Shown one piece after another: positions 34,558 to 42,280 of a stretch of 64,000 nucleotides of DNA (its first letter is position 1; every line of letters starts with the position of its first letter). The position numbers and the translations under genes are program-made. The DNA comes from Polaribacter sp. Q13 (GTDB lineage: Bacteria; Bacteroidota; Bacteroidia; Flavobacteriales; Flavobacteriaceae). The notes below the pieces were generated by a model, which did not search any database, was not told where the DNA came from, and was given only the letters and a program-made list of their open reading frames with translations. The stretch covers positions 4,174,001-4,238,000 of the forward strand of contig NZ_CP074436.1 of the NCBI RefSeq assembly GCF_016858305.2. The letters run 5' to 3'.

Positions 34558-34684
34558 TTTTATATTTTTTTTGTTGATTTTTCACACAAACTTCTTCCAG
34601 ATGAACAGAAGTATTCCATTCTAAATTTAAAACGGATTTTTTAGCAAGGTATGTATCACTAAAGTTGTCTTTAATTTTAACCAT
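34547..34684 (-). CDS. Possible 45-residue protein overlapping the dehydrogenase start
   Basis: A short frame from ATG 34684 (MVKIKDNFSDTYLAKKSVLN...QQKKYKNEL) overlaps the first bases of the dehydrogenase gene in another frame. The composition is plausible, but there is no family match, promoter or conservation evidence; it could be chance or a remnant. Confidence 0.25.
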   Translation of the reverse strand: MVKIKDNFSDTYLAKKSVLNLEWNTSVHLEEVCVKNQQKKYKNEL

Positions 34685-34700
34685 TATCAGTAACTATAAA

Positions 34701-34747
34701 AAACAGAGATTAAGAGATTCCTAAAATTACTTAATCTCTGTTTTTTT
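34701..34747. terminator. Terminator after gpmA
   Basis: AAACAGAGATTAAG (34701-34714) pairs perfectly with CTTAATCTCTGTTT (34730-34743), and T runs follow on both strands. Confidence 0.85.
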
Positions 34748-34788
34748 CAAATTTCCAATTAAAAAAAAACATCCTTTTTTCTAATCTT

Positions 34789-35499
34789 TTAAAGAACCAA
34801 TTCGTTTTTTTGTTTTAATGCGTAGTTATCTTTTAAAGTCATTGTACTATCAAAATCATAGATATTTAGAACTCCTGTTTGTACTTCTACTTTTGAAATT
34901 TCTGAAGCAGGAATATTTAAAATTTGAGTCATTAATGCTCTAATAGAGTTTCCGTGAGCAGAAACAAGTACGGTATTCCCCTTTACTAATTCTGGTACAA
35001 TAGCTTCAAAATAATATTCAACGGCTCTTTGTTTGGTATCTTTTAAAGATTCCGTTAGTGGTAAATTAGAAGTATTGACTTTTTTGTATTTCGGGTCTAA
35101 TTTTGGATATCTATCGTCATCTAATGATAATGCAGGTGCGGAAGCACTATAGCCTCGTCTTACTTTCCAGAATAGGTCTTCGCCAACTTCTTTTCTTACT
35201 TCGTCCTTATTTCTTCCTTGCCAAGCACCATAATTTCGTTCATTTAGTTTCCAACTTTTAATGAAATCTATTTGCGTTAAATTGGCTGTTTCCAGAATAA
35301 TTGAAGCAGTTTTAATAGCTCTTTTTAAATAAGATGAAAAGCAAATGTCTATAGCGATGTTTTTGTCTCTAATAAGTTCGCCTGCTATTTTTGCTTCTTC
35401 AATACCTTGATCTGCAAGGTCTATATCTGTCCACCCTGTAAATATGTTTTCTATATTCCAGATGCTTTTTCCGTGTCTTACTAGAATTAATTTTCCCAT
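34789..35499 (-). CDS. gpmA: 2,3-bisphosphoglycerate-dependent phosphoglycerate mutase
   Basis: A 236-residue glycolytic enzyme that interconverts 3- and 2-phosphoglycerate. The catalytic His9 lies in LVRHGKSIWN, followed by FTGWTDIDLADQG, LNERNYGAWQGRNKDEVR and the second His in SAHGNSIRALM. The usual RRSYD element reads RRGYSASAPAL. The island palindrome 180 nt upstream (35680-35691) suggests stress-linked expression. Confidence 0.9.
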   Translation of the reverse strand: MGKLILVRHGKSIWNIENIFTGWTDIDLADQGIEEAKIAGELIRDKNIAIDICFSSYLKRAIKTASIILETANLTQIDFIKSWKLNERNYGAWQGRNKDEVRKEVGEDLFWKVRRGYSASAPALSLDDDRYPKLDPKYKKVNTSNLPLTESLKDTKQRAVEYYFEAIVPELVKGNTVLVSAHGNSIRALMTQILNIPASEISKVEVQTGVLNIYDFDSTMTLKDNYALKQKNELVL

Positions 35500-35844
35500 T
35501 ATTACTTCATTTATAGATTGTTTAAATCTTTATTATCAATTCACAATACCTTTGCTTAGAGTATTCTGTAATTGATATAATTTTTCTTCTTATCTTTTTT
35601 ACTTTTTTATTATTCTTTGATTAGAAAATGTGTAATGATTTACATCCTCAAAATTAGTTTGTAAAATTTGTGTACCTAATGACCTAAGTCAGTATGATGA
35701 AAAAATGTTGCATTTATTTTAATAAATAAGAGATTAGAAAATAGTTAAAAATAGAAAGAAGAATCATAGGTTCTTTTTTGATCAACAACACTTTTATTAG
35801 TATCTATTTTAAAAAAGGACAACCCAATAATTCCTTTTAGGTTT
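35500..35844. other. Leader and regulatory region of gpmA
   Basis: About 345 bp containing the palindrome and -7 box at 35649-35691 and an mRNA leader of roughly 145 nt. No gene is seen. Confidence 0.5.
35649..35691 (-). promoter_or_regulatory. Island palindrome and -7 box upstream of gpmA
   Basis: On the minus strand TGACTTAGGTCA (35691-35680), a 23-nt spacer, then TAATTTTG (35656-35649), a perfect TAnnTTTG. Confidence 0.75.
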
Positions 35845-36231
35845 TTACATATATTCTTCAAGAAATCTAAAAAAATCTTTTTTAAGTTGGGTGTAAATAT
35901 TTCTTTGATTTTCCATTTTATTTCTAAACTCAACATGTTTTTTAGCTAATTGAGTATCTAAGGCATCTTTATTTGTCTTGCTTTGTGCAGCAATACGTGT
36001 TTCATGTTCTTCAATAATTTCTTGTAAATCTTCTATGACAGCTTCGTGAAGAACAAATTCATTTTGAAAATGTTCTAGTTTTGCAAGTACATCTTTATCT
36101 GTCCAACGAGATACGAGTTCACTTAATCTTCTGTTAAAAGATTTTAATTCATCTTCCCAAAAAGCAAGTTCTCGTTTCCAATTTATATGCTCAAAATGCA
36201 TGTTTTCGTTATATAAAATTTTAGTTTTCAT
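35845..36231 (-). CDS. Unknown coiled-coil protein
   Basis: A 128-residue cytosolic protein made almost entirely of charged helices (WEDELKSFNRRLSELVSRW, VLHEAVIEDLQEIIEEHE, QLKKDFFRFLEEYM), so an antiparallel helical hairpin or bundle is likely. No family is recognised. ATG 36231 lies 24 nt after the predicted start of the promoter at 36260-36302. Confidence 0.7.
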   Translation of the reverse strand: MKTKILYNENMHFEHINWKRELAFWEDELKSFNRRLSELVSRWTDKDVLAKLEHFQNEFVLHEAVIEDLQEIIEEHETRIAAQSKTNKDALDTQLAKKHVEFRNKMENQRNIYTQLKKDFFRFLEEYM

Positions 36232-36578
36232 AATGTTGTTGTTTTAAAATTCTAGATTTCAAAGGTTGCATTTTAGTCAGAAATTCAAAATGATACAGGT
36301 CATTTTAAAGGTTTATTTAATTATTTTCTAGTGTTACAGTCTAAAATAATGAAAAACTAGTAGATTTAGAGCTTATTAGTTAAGCCCGTTTAGTGTATTT
36401 GCTAGACCAAGAAGGCTTTCACCATCTAGGTTTTATCCGAATAGCGTAGCATAATTATTCGTTATGTATATATTCCATATAATGCTATTTATTACGATTT
36501 ATTGTTTAGCAATTGTTTCTATTTAAAGAATAGAATTTGGGCACGAATTATACTATAGAGCTAGCTGTTCATTATAAT
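36232..36578. other. Intergenic region with the promoter of the coiled-coil gene
   Basis: Apart from the palindrome at 36291-36302, about 275 bp to the next gene hold nothing that I can identify. Confidence 0.5.
36260..36302 (-). promoter_or_regulatory. Island palindrome and -7 box upstream of the coiled-coil gene
   Basis: On the minus strand TGACCTGTATCA (36302-36291), a 23-nt spacer, then AACCTTTG (36267-36260), a one-mismatch -7 element. Confidence 0.6.
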
Positions 36579-36944
36579 TTAAATCTTAATAATATCCGTA
36601 GGTGTTTCAACCAAAATAGTAATATCGCCACGTATTGCTATAGGCTGTTTCATAATTTCAGGATTGTGTTGTATCATTTTAATCCAGTCGTCTGTAGTTA
36701 AATTATGATGCTTAAAACGTGAGGTGTAAGCAGGGTGTTCTTGATTAACCAAGTCCGCTACTTCTAAATGCAATCTATCTGCAAGTTCTACAATTTGAGT
36801 ACCAGTAAGTTTGGTTTTTAAAATATCTATCTCTAGAATCTCTAATCCTTCTGCTTTAGCATAAACTAATGTTTGTTTTGCTCTAACAGATTTTGAACTA
36901 TAGAATATGGTAATTTGTCTGTTTGATGTAGCTATTTCTCCCAT
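36579..36944 (-). CDS. ArsC/Spx-like thioredoxin-fold protein lacking cysteine
   Basis: A 121-residue protein of the ArsC-like glutaredoxin-fold family. ITIFYSSKSVRAKQTLVYAK matches the first strand and helix, and MKQPIAIRGDITILVETPTDI matches the cis-Pro strand and C terminus. The residue that aligns with the catalytic Cys is Ser19, and the whole protein contains no cysteine, so it cannot be a classical arsenate reductase. A binding or regulatory role is more likely. The start lies 4 nt after the stop of the upstream small gene, in one operon. Confidence 0.75.
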   Translation of the reverse strand: MGEIATSNRQITIFYSSKSVRAKQTLVYAKAEGLEILEIDILKTKLTGTQIVELADRLHLEVADLVNQEHPAYTSRFKHHNLTTDDWIKMIQHNPEIMKQPIAIRGDITILVETPTDIIKI

Positions 36945-36948
36945 GATA

Positions 36949-37170
36949 TTAAATATTATTTTTTATTTTCTCTTCTTCTAAATAATGTTTTAATATTTGT
37001 TTCAAACTTTCTAAATAATCTTGCATCACTGTTTTATCCATGTAAGGATGTTTGCTTACAGGTAAAGTGATAGGGTTTTCATCTAAAGAACGATATAATT
37101 CTGGGTAATTCGTTTCAATATTAGTAGTTAGTTCTGTAATTTCCTGTAATATGTTCTGTGAATTTTTCAT
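36949..37170 (-). CDS. Unknown 73-residue protein
   Basis: MKNSQNILQEITELTTNIET... is a mostly helical small protein with a central NPITLPVSKHPYMDKTVM segment. No family that I can name. It is co-transcribed with the ArsC-like gene. The nearest island promoter is about 310 nt upstream. Confidence 0.65.
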   Translation of the reverse strand: MKNSQNILQEITELTTNIETNYPELYRSLDENPITLPVSKHPYMDKTVMQDYLESLKQILKHYLEEEKIKNNI

Positions 37171-37799
37171 AATAAATATGTATTTTATGTGAACGTTTTA
37201 CTCATCTTTCAAAACACCAATAGAATGTAATTTAGCAACTTTTCGATTAAGTAAATAGCCAAAACTAACACAGATAATGTAGATAAGTCAAAGCCAATAA
37301 GGATAGAATATATAACTGTTTTTATGCCAATTTATCGCGTCCGTTCGGTAATCTATCTTTTAAATCACTAAAAAAATATGCTACACATATTGGATTAAAT
37401 CTTAAAATAATAAAAAAAGATACAGAGGATCTAACCATCAAGTTGTGCTAATAAAATATCAATATAATGCTACTTAGATTTTATACAAATTTAGGGTTAC
37501 TCTCTTTTTTGTAAAATGATGCAGGTCATTGTGTAAATTTTTAAATGGAAATAATTTTAAAATTCATAATAAAACGGCATCATTAAAAAAGGTGTTTTTA
37601 TCAACCTTTATAAAGAAGTATAACTATAAAGAATCTAATTTAAAAGGGTGAAGTTAGGAGACTTATCTAGTGGTATCTTAATATAGAAAGATGCTTAAAA
37701 AAAAGAAGCATTTTATTTCTAACTCATTATAAATTCATTATTCAATTAAAATAAAAAAACTTTAGTATTTTTATGGCTTTATTAAACTTCTATATGCCA
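37171..37799. other. Divergent region with possible decayed coding DNA
   Basis: Between the small-protein operon and the hybrid regulator. The leftward promoter at 37486-37528 would give a leader of about 310 nt. That stretch contains protein-like minus-strand fragments in different frames (for example AYFFSDLKDRLPNGRDKLA and VSFGYLLNRKVAKLHSIG) broken by stops. It may be a lost gene, which I cannot identify. Confidence 0.35.
37486..37528 (-). promoter_or_regulatory. Ninth island palindrome and -7 box
   Basis: On the minus strand TGACCTGCATCA (37528-37517), a 23-nt spacer, then TAAATTTG (37493-37486), a perfect TAnnTTTG pointing to the small-protein operon. A weaker TAATTTTA at 37552 on the plus strand has the same spacing, so rightward activity cannot be excluded. 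Confidence 0.7.
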
Positions 37800-40700
37800 A
37801 TGTTAAAAAAATATTGTTTCGCATTTTTGCTAACATTTTTTAGTACAATTAACTTTTTTTCTCAGGAAAATGAAATTGAGTATGCAAATAAAATTACTAT
37901 TTCTGATGGTTTGGCACATAATGGAGTAACCTCTGTTTTAAAAGATAGTAATGGTTTTTTATGGATTGGTACCTACGGAGGCATCAATAAATATGATGGT
38001 TATAAATTAGTAACTTTTAAAAATACTATAGATAAAGATATTCTTACAAGTAACAGAATACGAGCTATTGCAGAAGATAGTAAAAAAAACTTATGGATTG
38101 GTACAGACCAAGGAATTACAATCTATAAATATTCTCAAGAGAAATTTAAAAAACTATATTCTAATAAACTTGCAGGTAAAGATAACAACGGGCCAATTAT
38201 AAGAAAGGTTTTTATAAATAAAAAGAACGATAAGGTATACTGTTTAACCGAGGGTAATGGGGTTTTTCTATTCGATGAAAATTATAAGTTTATAAATCAG
38301 TTTGTTCCATTAATGAAGGAATCTAACCATTTAAAATTTTATGATGTTTTAGAATTAAATAATGGAAATTTAGTTTTTGCTACTTCAAGTGGATTGTACT
38401 TATTTAACGTAGAAAATAATAGTTTTCAAAAATTATTATCATCAACAATAAACAGTGCTAATGCAATTATTAGAATCACCGATTCTCAATTATTAGTAAG
38501 TCTTGAAAACGGAATAGCTGTAGTAAATTATAATCAAAAAAGTAATCAATTTAATTTAGAAAATACCATACTTAAAGAGAATCAGTTTAATAGTTTAAGA
38601 ATAGATGATAATGGAGATTTATGGTTAGGGACTCTAAATAAAGGAATCATAAAAATTAATGATGTAAAAGCGGTAATTGGCAGTAAAGATATCAATCATC
38701 TTAAAAAACATTATTTTAATGATAATACAGATAGACTTAGAATAAGTAGTATTATTTCTTCTTCAAATAATATTTGGGTTGGTACTTTTAATAAAGGTTT
38801 GTATGAATTCGATATTAAAGAAAACCCTTTTAAGAAGTATAATAAAGGGATGAATTATAAGTATGGTATTACTTCTAATTTTGTTACAAATATTTCTAGT
38901 TTAGATAGTATAAGAGCTTATGTTTCTGCTACTTTTGGTGGTATAGGGTTGTTTAATTCCGTTACTGGGAAATTTGAATCTTTGCCTTTTCATATACCTG
39001 AAAAACAATTTTTAAATGTTTCATCTGTTTTTGTTGATTCAAGAAAAGATACATGGTTAAAAATTACTGGGATTGGTTTTTTTAGAGTGAAAAAAGGAGA
39101 AAAAAAACTAGAAAAAATAGAGAATGACGTTTTAAGTAATACTCTAAATGATTCTTTTAGATCTTATTCAGAAGATAAATTTGGTAATATTTGGATTGGC
39201 ACCTCTCTAGATGTTTTTAAAATAGCGCTTAATAAATCTAGCAGTATTAAAAGTATAGAATCTCTTAACTCCAATCCTTTTTTTAATGCTAAAAAAATTG
39301 CATTAGCAAGATATGTATATTCAGATTATTTGAAAAATTATATTTGGATTGGCGCAGATTCTGATGGGTTGTTTAGAATAGAAAACAAAGAAAACACTCC
39401 TTTAAATAAGTTGAATATAAGTCAGTTTGTAAAAGATAAAAAGAATAAAAAATCTTTATCTAGCAATTTTGTTACTTCAATAGTAAGATTACCAAATAAA
39501 GAATTGTGGGTTGGTACAGAAAGTGGAGGTATCTGTAAAATTGAAGAAAAAGAAGGCGGTTTAGAATTTTTTCCATTCACAGAAAAAGAAGGACTCTCAA
39601 ATAATGTAGTAAAAAGTATACAATATGATAATGATAATAGTTTATGGGTTTCTACAAATATTGGGTTAAATAAGTTCGATCTAAAAAGTAAAGTTTTTAG
39701 GAAATTTAATTTAGCAGATGGTTTACCCTTTGAAGACTTTTGGTTTTCTTCAGGTAAACTAGATAACGGAACGCTCTTTTTTTCTGGATTAGATGGTTTT
39801 TGCTATTTTAATCCTACTCAAATAAATGCTAAAGAAGAACTTCCTAAAGTTTGGCTAGAAAATTTTAAATTATTTAACCAAAAAATTAATCCAGGAGATA
39901 CAATTAGTAATCAAGTAATTCTAAGTAAAAAACTGTCGGAATTAAACACAATAGAACTAAATCACAACCAAAATGTTTTTTCTTTTGATATTGTAAGTTT
40001 ACATTTTTCTAATCCTAAAAATCATTCATTAAGGTATAAATTATATCCAATTAATAAAGATTGGGTAGAAACTTCTTCAAATAATAACACTATAAATTAT
40101 AGTGGTTTGCAACCAGGAGAGTATGAGTTAAGTTATATGGCATCTAACTCATTAAATGAATGGACAACTCCTAAAAAACTTAAAATTGTAATAGTTCCTC
40201 CTTTTTGGGAAACTAACACAGCCTATTTTATATATGTATTGTTAATTATAATAATACTCTATTTTATAATCTTTATTATAACTAAAATTCAATCTTTAAA
40301 TCATAATGTTGCCATAGAAAAATTAGAAAAAGACAATGTTAAAGAATTAAACGAATCTAAATTGCGATTTTTTTCTAACATTTCTCATGAAATTAAAACG
40401 CCAATCACGCTTATTTCTGGGCCTGTAGATGTCTTATTAGATAGGTATAAGAATAATCTTGATGTTTCCGAAAAGTTAGGTTTGGTGAAACGTCAAACAA
40501 AAAAAATTAAACAATTAGTAGATCAAGTTCATGATTTTAGAAGGGCTGAAGCTAATTTGTTAAAAATGAATTATTCGAGATTTAATTTTAATATCTTTTT
40601 ACAAGAATTAGCCAATGATTTTATGTTTTTAGCAAATAAAGACCAAAAGAATTTTGAGCTAATTGCAAAAAATAAAAATATTATTGTTTCGGGAGATAAA

Positions 40701-41930
40701 AATAAAATAGAAAAAATTTGCAATAACTTAATTAATAATGCTTTTAAATATACCAAGGCAGGAGATGCTATTAAGATTGAATTTAGTTGTAATGAGAAAG
40801 ACTTAATTGTTTCTGTGTCAGATACAGGTATGGGAATAGATGAGGTAGATTTAGAACATGTTTTCGAAAGATTTTATCAGTCGGAATTTACACAAAAAGA
40901 ACATATTGCAGGGTCTGGTATTGGTTTAGCTTTTTCAAAAAAATTAGTAGAAATGCATTATGGCTACATTAGTGCAACGAGCACGGTAAATGAAGGAACT
41001 ACCATAAGTTTTCAGTTACCAATTGTAAAACAACAAGTGGAAGAAGATGAAGTTTTAGATAAAAAAACGGTAGCACTACCAAAAGAAAAAGAAATAATAA
41101 TAGACAAACAAATTCTAGATGAAGCAAATTTAACAAACGTAAATGTAAGTGCAGATTTTACGGAATCTTTAGTTTTTTACGCAGAAGATAATTTAGAAAT
41201 GAGAACGTATGTTACGGGTATTTTGTCTAAATATTTTACTGTTAAGGCTTTTAGAGACGGACAAGAATGTTTAGATGCATTAGAAAATAATTGGCCAGAT
41301 ATTGTAATTAGTGATGTGCAAATGCCTAATGTAAACGGTTTAGATTTATGCATAAGTATTAAATCTGATTTAAAAACAAGTCATATACCAGTTATTTTAT
41401 TAACAGCCTTAACAGATATAGAAGATCATGTTAGAGGTCTTAGAGATGGTGCAGATGCATATATAAAGAAACCTTTTAATGTACAACGTTTAATAACAAA
41501 TATAGAAGCATTACTTAATAATAGAAAACAATTAAGAGAAAGATATCAAGTTGGTATTCCGTTAACAAAAGAAAACAACAAGAATAATAGAAACGATAAT
41601 GCTTTTTTAGAAAAGTTGTATAGTATAATGGAAGAGAATCTAGACAACCAAGATTTTGACATTAATACACTTGCTAAAGAATTGTATTTGAATAGAACAC
41701 ATTTCTATCAAAAAGTAAAAGTATTAACCAATCAAACTCCATTTGAGCTCATAAAAATGTATCGTTTAAAAAAGGCAGCACAATTTTTAGTACATCAAAA
41801 ATTATCTGTAAATGAAGTGTTTTTAATGACAGGTTTTAAAAGTAGGACGCATTTTACCAAAATTTTTAAAGAAAAATACAACGTCTCTCCAAGTAAATAT
41901 GCTGCGGAGAATGAAAATAAACTTTCTTAA
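37800..41930 (+). CDS. Hybrid two-component system regulator of the polysaccharide locus
   Basis: A one-protein sensor and regulator, 1376 residues when started at ATG 37800 (MLKKYCFAFLLTFFSTINFF signal); the frame opens at 37773. Residue numbers here count from 37773. A periplasmic two-propeller sensor with repeats such as GFLWIGTYGGINKYDG and LWVGTESGGICKIEE spans about 30-745, then a Y_Y_Y domain to about 815 and a membrane helix at about 818-840. The kinase core has ISHEIKTPITLISGP (His at about 872), NNLINNAFKY and GSGIGLAFSKKL. A receiver (ISDVQMPNVNG, Asp at about 1178) and an AraC-type DNA-binding domain (about 1280-1380) complete it. HTCS proteins bind oligosaccharides and switch on neighbouring PUL genes. 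Confidence 0.93.
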   Translation: MLKKYCFAFLLTFFSTINFFSQENEIEYANKITISDGLAHNGVTSVLKDSNGFLWIGTYGGINKYDGYKLVTFKNTIDKDILTSNRIRAIAEDSKKNLWIGTDQGITIYKYSQEKFKKLYSNKLAGKDNNGPIIRKVFINKKNDKVYCLTEGNGVFLFDENYKFINQFVPLMKESNHLKFYDVLELNNGNLVFATSSGLYLFNVENNSFQKLLSSTINSANAIIRITDSQLLVSLENGIAVVNYNQKSNQFNLENTILKENQFNSLRIDDNGDLWLGTLNKGIIKINDVKAVIGSKDINHLKKHYFNDNTDRLRISSIISSSNNIWVGTFNKGLYEFDIKENPFKKYNKGMNYKYGITSNFVTNISSLDSIRAYVSATFGGIGLFNSVTGKFESLPFHIPEKQFLNVSSVFVDSRKDTWLKITGIGFFRVKKGEKKLEKIENDVLSNTLNDSFRSYSEDKFGNIWIGTSLDVFKIALNKSSSIKSIESLNSNPFFNAKKIALARYVYSDYLKNYIWIGADSDGLFRIENKENTPLNKLNISQFVKDKKNKKSLSSNFVTSIVRLPNKELWVGTESGGICKIEEKEGGLEFFPFTEKEGLSNNVVKSIQYDNDNSLWVSTNIGLNKFDLKSKVFRKFNLADGLPFEDFWFSSGKLDNGTLFFSGLDGFCYFNPTQINAKEELPKVWLENFKLFNQKINPGDTISNQVILSKKLSELNTIELNHNQNVFSFDIVSLHFSNPKNHSLRYKLYPINKDWVETSSNNNTINYSGLQPGEYELSYMASNSLNEWTTPKKLKIVIVPPFWETNTAYFIYVLLIIIILYFIIFIITKIQSLNHNVAIEKLEKDNVKELNESKLRFFSNISHEIKTPITLISGPVDVLLDRYKNNLDVSEKLGLVKRQTKKIKQLVDQVHDFRRAEANLLKMNYSRFNFNIFLQELANDFMFLANKDQKNFELIAKNKNIIVSGDKNKIEKICNNLINNAFKYTKAGDAIKIEFSCNEKDLIVSVSDTGMGIDEVDLEHVFERFYQSEFTQKEHIAGSGIGLAFSKKLVEMHYGYISATSTVNEGTTISFQLPIVKQQVEEDEVLDKKTVALPKEKEIIIDKQILDEANLTNVNVSADFTESLVFYAEDNLEMRTYVTGILSKYFTVKAFRDGQECLDALENNWPDIVISDVQMPNVNGLDLCISIKSDLKTSHIPVILLTALTDIEDHVRGLRDGADAYIKKPFNVQRLITNIEALLNNRKQLRERYQVGIPLTKENNKNNRNDNAFLEKLYSIMEENLDNQDFDINTLAKELYLNRTHFYQKVKVLTNQTPFELIKMYRLKKAAQFLVHQKLSVNEVFLMTGFKSRTHFTKIFKEKYNVSPSKYAAENENKLS

Positions 41931-42280
41931 TAAATAATAAATTTAGTTATTTTAAAGTGTTGCCAATTAGTTGGTAACACTTTTTTTGTGCTTTATTTAG
42001 ATTTTATTGAATGAATAACTAGCATTAATATCAAATACTTTTTAAGTAAGGGTATTATGTATTAATAAGAGCTTTTTACGCAAACACACATTTCTTTTAC
42101 TTATAAAGACGAAAAATGATAACCTAAGTGCTTAATTGCCAAAGTATTTTAACCTATGGATGTTAATTAAGGATAGAATAAAGGTAATTTAGAGTAATAA
42201 TAAGGTAAGTTTTTAGAATTAAAAACAAAACTTCATGTTTAGTTTTACAACAATTAACAATTAAATCAAATTTAACAATT
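41931..42280. other. Intergenic region upstream of the T9SS protein gene
   Basis: About 350 bp with the HTCS terminator at 41954-41988 and then an AT-rich leader that presumably holds the promoter of the polysaccharide genes. No gene is seen. Confidence 0.5.
41954..41988 (+). terminator. Terminator of the hybrid regulator gene
   Basis: AAAGTGTT.CCAA pairs with TTGG.AACACTTT around TTAG, followed by a run of seven T. Confidence 0.8.
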
